The notes under the pieces are model-generated. The model had not been told where the DNA came from. It was given only the letters and a program-made list of their open reading frames with translations, and ran no database searches. Positions 15,222 through 17,866 of a DNA stretch of 17,866 nt are shown one piece after another (the first letter of the stretch is position 1; each line of letters opens with the position of its first letter). The translations under genes and the position numbers were made by a program. Source of the DNA: Cytophagia bacterium (GTDB lineage Bacteria > Bacteroidota > Bacteroidia > Cytophagales > Cyclobacteriaceae); assembly GCA_013373005.1 (NCBI GenBank), contig JABXIP010000062.1, forward strand, positions 1-17,866, read 5' to 3'.

Positions 15222-16184
15222 ATGAGCAACACTTCAGATGTGGCCCTGGCCGACAAGTTTTTCGAAGATTTTAAGAAACTCAAAGCAGAAATTTCAAAAG
15301 TAATCATAGGGCAAGACGAGGTTGTAAACCTCTTACTGACCTCTGTTTTCTGTCAAGGTCACAGTCTTTTAGTAGGTGTTCCGGGTTTGGCCAAAACCCT
15401 TTTAATTCAAACCATCTCATCTGCGCTCGATTTAAGCTTCAAAAGAATTCAGTTCACTCCTGATTTGATGCCTTCAGATATTCTGGGTGCAGAAACCATA
15501 GACAAAGACAGAAACTTCAAGTTCATTCAAGGACCCATCTTTGCCAATATTATTCTGGCAGATGAGATTAACAGAACTCCTCCTAAAACTCAGGCTGCTT
15601 TGCTTGAAGCCATGCAAGAGTACTCAGTAACTATTGCCGGTCAACATTTCCCATTGGAGAGACCTTTCTTTGTATTGGCTACTCAAAACCCAATCGAACA
15701 GGAAGGAACCTACCCTTTGCCTGAAGCACAACTAGACCGTTTCCTATTCAACATTACATTGACTTACCCTTCTTTTCAGTCTGAAGTAGACATTGTTAAA
15801 AACACCACCACAGACGAATCGAAAAAGGTGAATCATATTTTAGGTGGAAAAGAAGTAATCGAATACCAACACTTAGTTAGAAAGGTGCCGGTTGCAGACA
15901 ACGTGGTTGAATATGCAGTAGATTTGGTTCATAAAACTCGTTTTGAAAGCGAGAGATCACCGCAAATCACCAAAGACTATATCGAGTGGGGCGCAGGGCC
16001 ACGAGCCTCGCAGAGTTTGGTGATCGCTGCCAAATGCAATGCACTGATCAATGGAAAGTACTCTCCAGATATTGAGGACGTGCAAGCCGTTGCTAAGCCA
16101 ATTCTAAGACACAGAATAGTCAGAAACTTTAAGGCAGAAGCCGAAGGTCTTACTATTGACAAGCTGATCGACAGCCTTCTTTAA
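15222..16184 (+). CDS. MoxR-family AAA+ ATPase
   Basis: A cytoplasmic AAA+ ATPase of 320 residues from the MoxR family, thought to act as chaperones in the assembly or activation of protein complexes. Walker A GVPGLAKT is at 52-59, Walker B ILADEIN at 111-117, sensor 1 ATQNPIEQ at 153-160, the LDRFLF segment at 171-176 and sensor 2 GPRAS at 259-263; the domain is complete. It starts 5 bases after the surA stop and so is probably in the same operon. The DUF58 and von Willebrand A-domain genes that usually follow moxR are absent: the next gene is convergent and metabolic. Its stop overlaps the opposite gene's stop within the palindrome TTAA (16181-16184), and no terminator is visible. Confidence 0.94.
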   Translation: MSNTSDVALADKFFEDFKKLKAEISKVIIGQDEVVNLLLTSVFCQGHSLLVGVPGLAKTLLIQTISSALDLSFKRIQFTPDLMPSDILGAETIDKDRNFKFIQGPIFANIILADEINRTPPKTQAALLEAMQEYSVTIAGQHFPLERPFFVLATQNPIEQEGTYPLPEAQLDRFLFNITLTYPSFQSEVDIVKNTTTDESKKVNHILGGKEVIEYQHLVRKVPVADNVVEYAVDLVHKTRFESERSPQITKDYIEWGAGPRASQSLVIAAKCNALINGKYSPDIEDVQAVAKPILRHRIVRNFKAEAEGLTIDKLIDSLL

Positions 16185-17041
16185 TCGTATTTGTAAAAGC
16201 CTTTTCCGGATTTACGACCGTGATGACCTGCATCAACTTTTTGTTGCTGAATGCGAGATGGTCTGAATTTTGAGTCCTGATGAAATGCGTTGAACATAGA
16301 TTCAGTGACAGAGTAATTGGTATCGACTCCAATCAAATCCATCAACCTAAACGGCCCCATTCGGAAACCACTATATTCAATAAGTCTGTCTATGCCGTTA
16401 ACATCAGAAACACCCTCCTCCAGCACTTTCAGTCCTTCAACATAAAAGTGTCTGGCCACACGGTTCACAATAAAGCCAGGAGCATCCTGAGCATGAACCG
16501 GCTCCTTCCCTAGCTTCAATGCTAAGTCGTACACGGTTTGAGCAACTTGCGGGTCAGTGGAAACACCACTTATCACTTCAACCAACTTCATTATATGAGC
16601 AGGATTAAAGAAGTGCATTCCAACGAAATTCGCTGGTCTTTCCAAAACTGCGGCAATCCTCGTTATTGGAATTGAGGAGGTATTAGAAGCAAGAATGGTG
16701 TTTTCAGAGTTGATAGCTTCTAGTCTTTTGAACAGGCCTTGCTTCACATCAAGCTTTTCAACTATCGCCTCAATGATCAAGTCGGCCAAAAGCTCATCTT
16801 CAGACACCGTGACTTTTATATTGTTGAGAGCGATCTCTTTTTGTTCTTGAGAAACCTTCCCCCTTTCAATACCCTTTTCAAGGTTCTGTGAAATAGTTTG
16901 AGAGGCCCTATCGAGCATTTGCGAATTAAGGTCATAAAGAAGCACCTCTAAACCGGCCATTGCACAGACCTGAGCAATACCTTGACCCATAGTGCCAGCC
17001 CCAACTACGGCCACCTTCTTTATGTTGTTTAGCTCAATCAT
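16181..17041 (-). CDS. 3-hydroxybutyryl-CoA dehydrogenase (3-hydroxyacyl-CoA dehydrogenase family)
   Basis: Interconverts (S)-3-hydroxybutyryl-CoA and acetoacetyl-CoA with NAD(P) in the cytoplasm; family symbols in other organisms are hbd, mmgB or paaH. The 286 residues are a full-length stand-alone dehydrogenase without a fused hydratase. The Rossmann motif GAGTMGQGIA is at 14-23. Catalytic residues are Ser119 (ILASNTSS), His143 (GMHFFNPA), Glu155 (KLVEVISG) and Asn193 (PGFIVNRV). Its C-terminus GKSGKGFYKYD type ending (HGRKSGKGFYKYD) is typical. The ATG at 17041 overlaps the pheS stop as ATGA, so it is translationally coupled to a tRNA synthetase gene, a functionally unrelated partner. Its role (butyrate-type metabolism, fatty acid oxidation or aromatic degradation) cannot be decided from context. 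Confidence 0.93.
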   Translation of the reverse strand: MIELNNIKKVAVVGAGTMGQGIAQVCAMAGLEVLLYDLNSQMLDRASQTISQNLEKGIERGKVSQEQKEIALNNIKVTVSEDELLADLIIEAIVEKLDVKQGLFKRLEAINSENTILASNTSSIPITRIAAVLERPANFVGMHFFNPAHIMKLVEVISGVSTDPQVAQTVYDLALKLGKEPVHAQDAPGFIVNRVARHFYVEGLKVLEEGVSDVNGIDRLIEYSGFRMGPFRLMDLIGVDTNYSVTESMFNAFHQDSKFRPSRIQQQKVDAGHHGRKSGKGFYKYD

Positions 17042-17866
17042 AGGCTATTGAACTGTTTCAAAAAGCGGACATCATTCTCAGTGAAAAGCCTCAGGTCTTT
17101 TATTCCGTACCTCAGCATGGTAATTCTCTCTATCCCCATACCAAAGGCAAATCCAGAATAAACCTTCGAATCTATCCCACAATTCTCCAAAACATTAGGG
17201 TCTACCATACCCGAGCCACCTATTTCTACCCAGCCGGTATACTTACAAATATTACATCCATCGCCATGGCAAATCTGACATGAGATATCAATTTCTGCAC
17301 TAGGCTCGGTAAACGGAAAGTAGCTGGGTCTAAACCTAATCTTGGTGTCTCTGTCGAACATCTCCTTTACAAAGTGGTAAAGAGTCTGCTTCAAATCAGC
17401 AAATGAAACTCCTTTATCTACATAAAGTCCTTCCATTTGATGGAAAACACAGTGTGCTCTGGCTGAAATAGCCTCATTTCTAAAAACTCGACCAGGAGAA
17501 AGTGTTCTAATTGGTGGCTTCTCATTTTCCATTACCCTGATCTGCACACTGGAAGTATGAGTTCTTAATGCGATATCCGGATTCTTCTCAATAAAGAATG
17601 TATCCTGCATCTCCCTTGCCGGGTGATTCTCAGGAAAGTTCAATGCGGTAAAGTTGTGCCAATCATCCTCTATTTCAGGACCGCTTGACACATTAAATCC
17701 AATTCGCTCGAAAATTTGAATAAATCTATTTCTTGTAGCAGTTAATGGGTGAATAGATCCAAACTCTCCAGAAACAGGCGGAAGCGTAAGGTCAGGGTGC
17801 TTTTCGGAAGTAGCCGATTTACTACTCAAACCATCAATGAGTTCCTGAAACTTATCCTTCGCCAGA
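17038..17866 (-). CDS. pheS: Phenylalanyl-tRNA synthetase alpha subunit, 5' end cut by window edge
   Basis: Catalytic alpha subunit of the (alpha-beta)2 synthetase that charges tRNA-Phe. The frame stays open to the right edge, so the true start lies outside the window; a TTG at 17829 is internal. The visible part holds HPL near the start of the catalytic core, the class II motif 2 region (GRVFRNEAISARAHCVFHQ), a Cys-rich loop (CQICHGDGCNICKYTGW) common in many bacterial PheS proteins, and motif 3 (GFAFGMGIERITMLRYG). About 276 residues are seen against a usual ~340, so part of the N-terminal coiled-coil arm is missing. pheT is not visible downstream: the 3-hydroxybutyryl-CoA dehydrogenase follows with an ATGA overlap, so the beta subunit must be encoded elsewhere. 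Confidence 0.96.
   Translation of the reverse strand, partial: LAKDKFQELIDGLSSKSATSEKHPDLTLPPVSGEFGSIHPLTATRNRFIQIFERIGFNVSSGPEIEDDWHNFTALNFPENHPAREMQDTFFIEKNPDIALRTHTSSVQIRVMENEKPPIRTLSPGRVFRNEAISARAHCVFHQMEGLYVDKGVSFADLKQTLYHFVKEMFDRDTKIRFRPSYFPFTEPSAEIDISCQICHGDGCNICKYTGWVEIGGSGMVDPNVLENCGIDSKVYSGFAFGMGIERITMLRYGIKDLRLFTENDVRFLKQFNSL

Overview
The window looks like ordinary chromosome of a Bacteroidota bacterium, probably a marine-type member of the Cytophagales. This rests on the moderate AT content, A-rich leaders instead of clear Shine-Dalgarno sites, promoter-like TTTG / TAnnTTTG boxes, short lipoprotein signals, and the tandem set of SurA-like chaperones followed by a MoxR ATPase. The genus call is inference. 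There are no rRNA or tRNA genes, CRISPR arrays, insertion sequences or phage genes, and coding density is high.

Left part (1-3745, + strand): a shikimate dehydrogenase gene (aroE) cut by the left edge and carrying a 7-bp tandem repeat inside its reading frame; the excision nuclease gene uvrB; and an unrecognised coiled-coil lipoprotein gene ending in a structured intergenic region with a likely terminator. Middle (3881-8226): an orphan ammonium transporter gene (amt) converges on a cytoplasmic Mn/Fe superoxide dismutase gene, and the two share one strong bidirectional terminator. The tRNA deaminase gene tadA lies behind sodA on the minus strand and diverges from aspS (aspartyl-tRNA synthetase).

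Right part (8277-16184, + strand): seven genes are packed with gaps of 5-19 bases or short overlaps. The first three form a complete partner-switching module: a membrane PP2C phosphatase with a GAF domain, a STAS antagonist and an RsbW-like kinase. The next three encode exported SurA/parvulin-type chaperones, and the last a MoxR AAA+ ATPase. No sigma factor is present. The simplest reading is a signalling switch co-transcribed with outer-membrane protein folding factors. This is the closest thing to a possible undescribed system here, but the functional link is inferred from gene order only.

Right edge (16181-17866, - strand): pheS (cut by the edge) is translationally coupled by an ATGA overlap to a 3-hydroxybutyryl-CoA dehydrogenase gene, which converges on the moxR gene with overlapping stop codons. 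Most of the window is housekeeping. The items worth a second look are the heptamer repeat in aroE, the signalling-chaperone cluster, the loss of conserved histidines in SurA, and the structured region after the coiled-coil lipoprotein gene.
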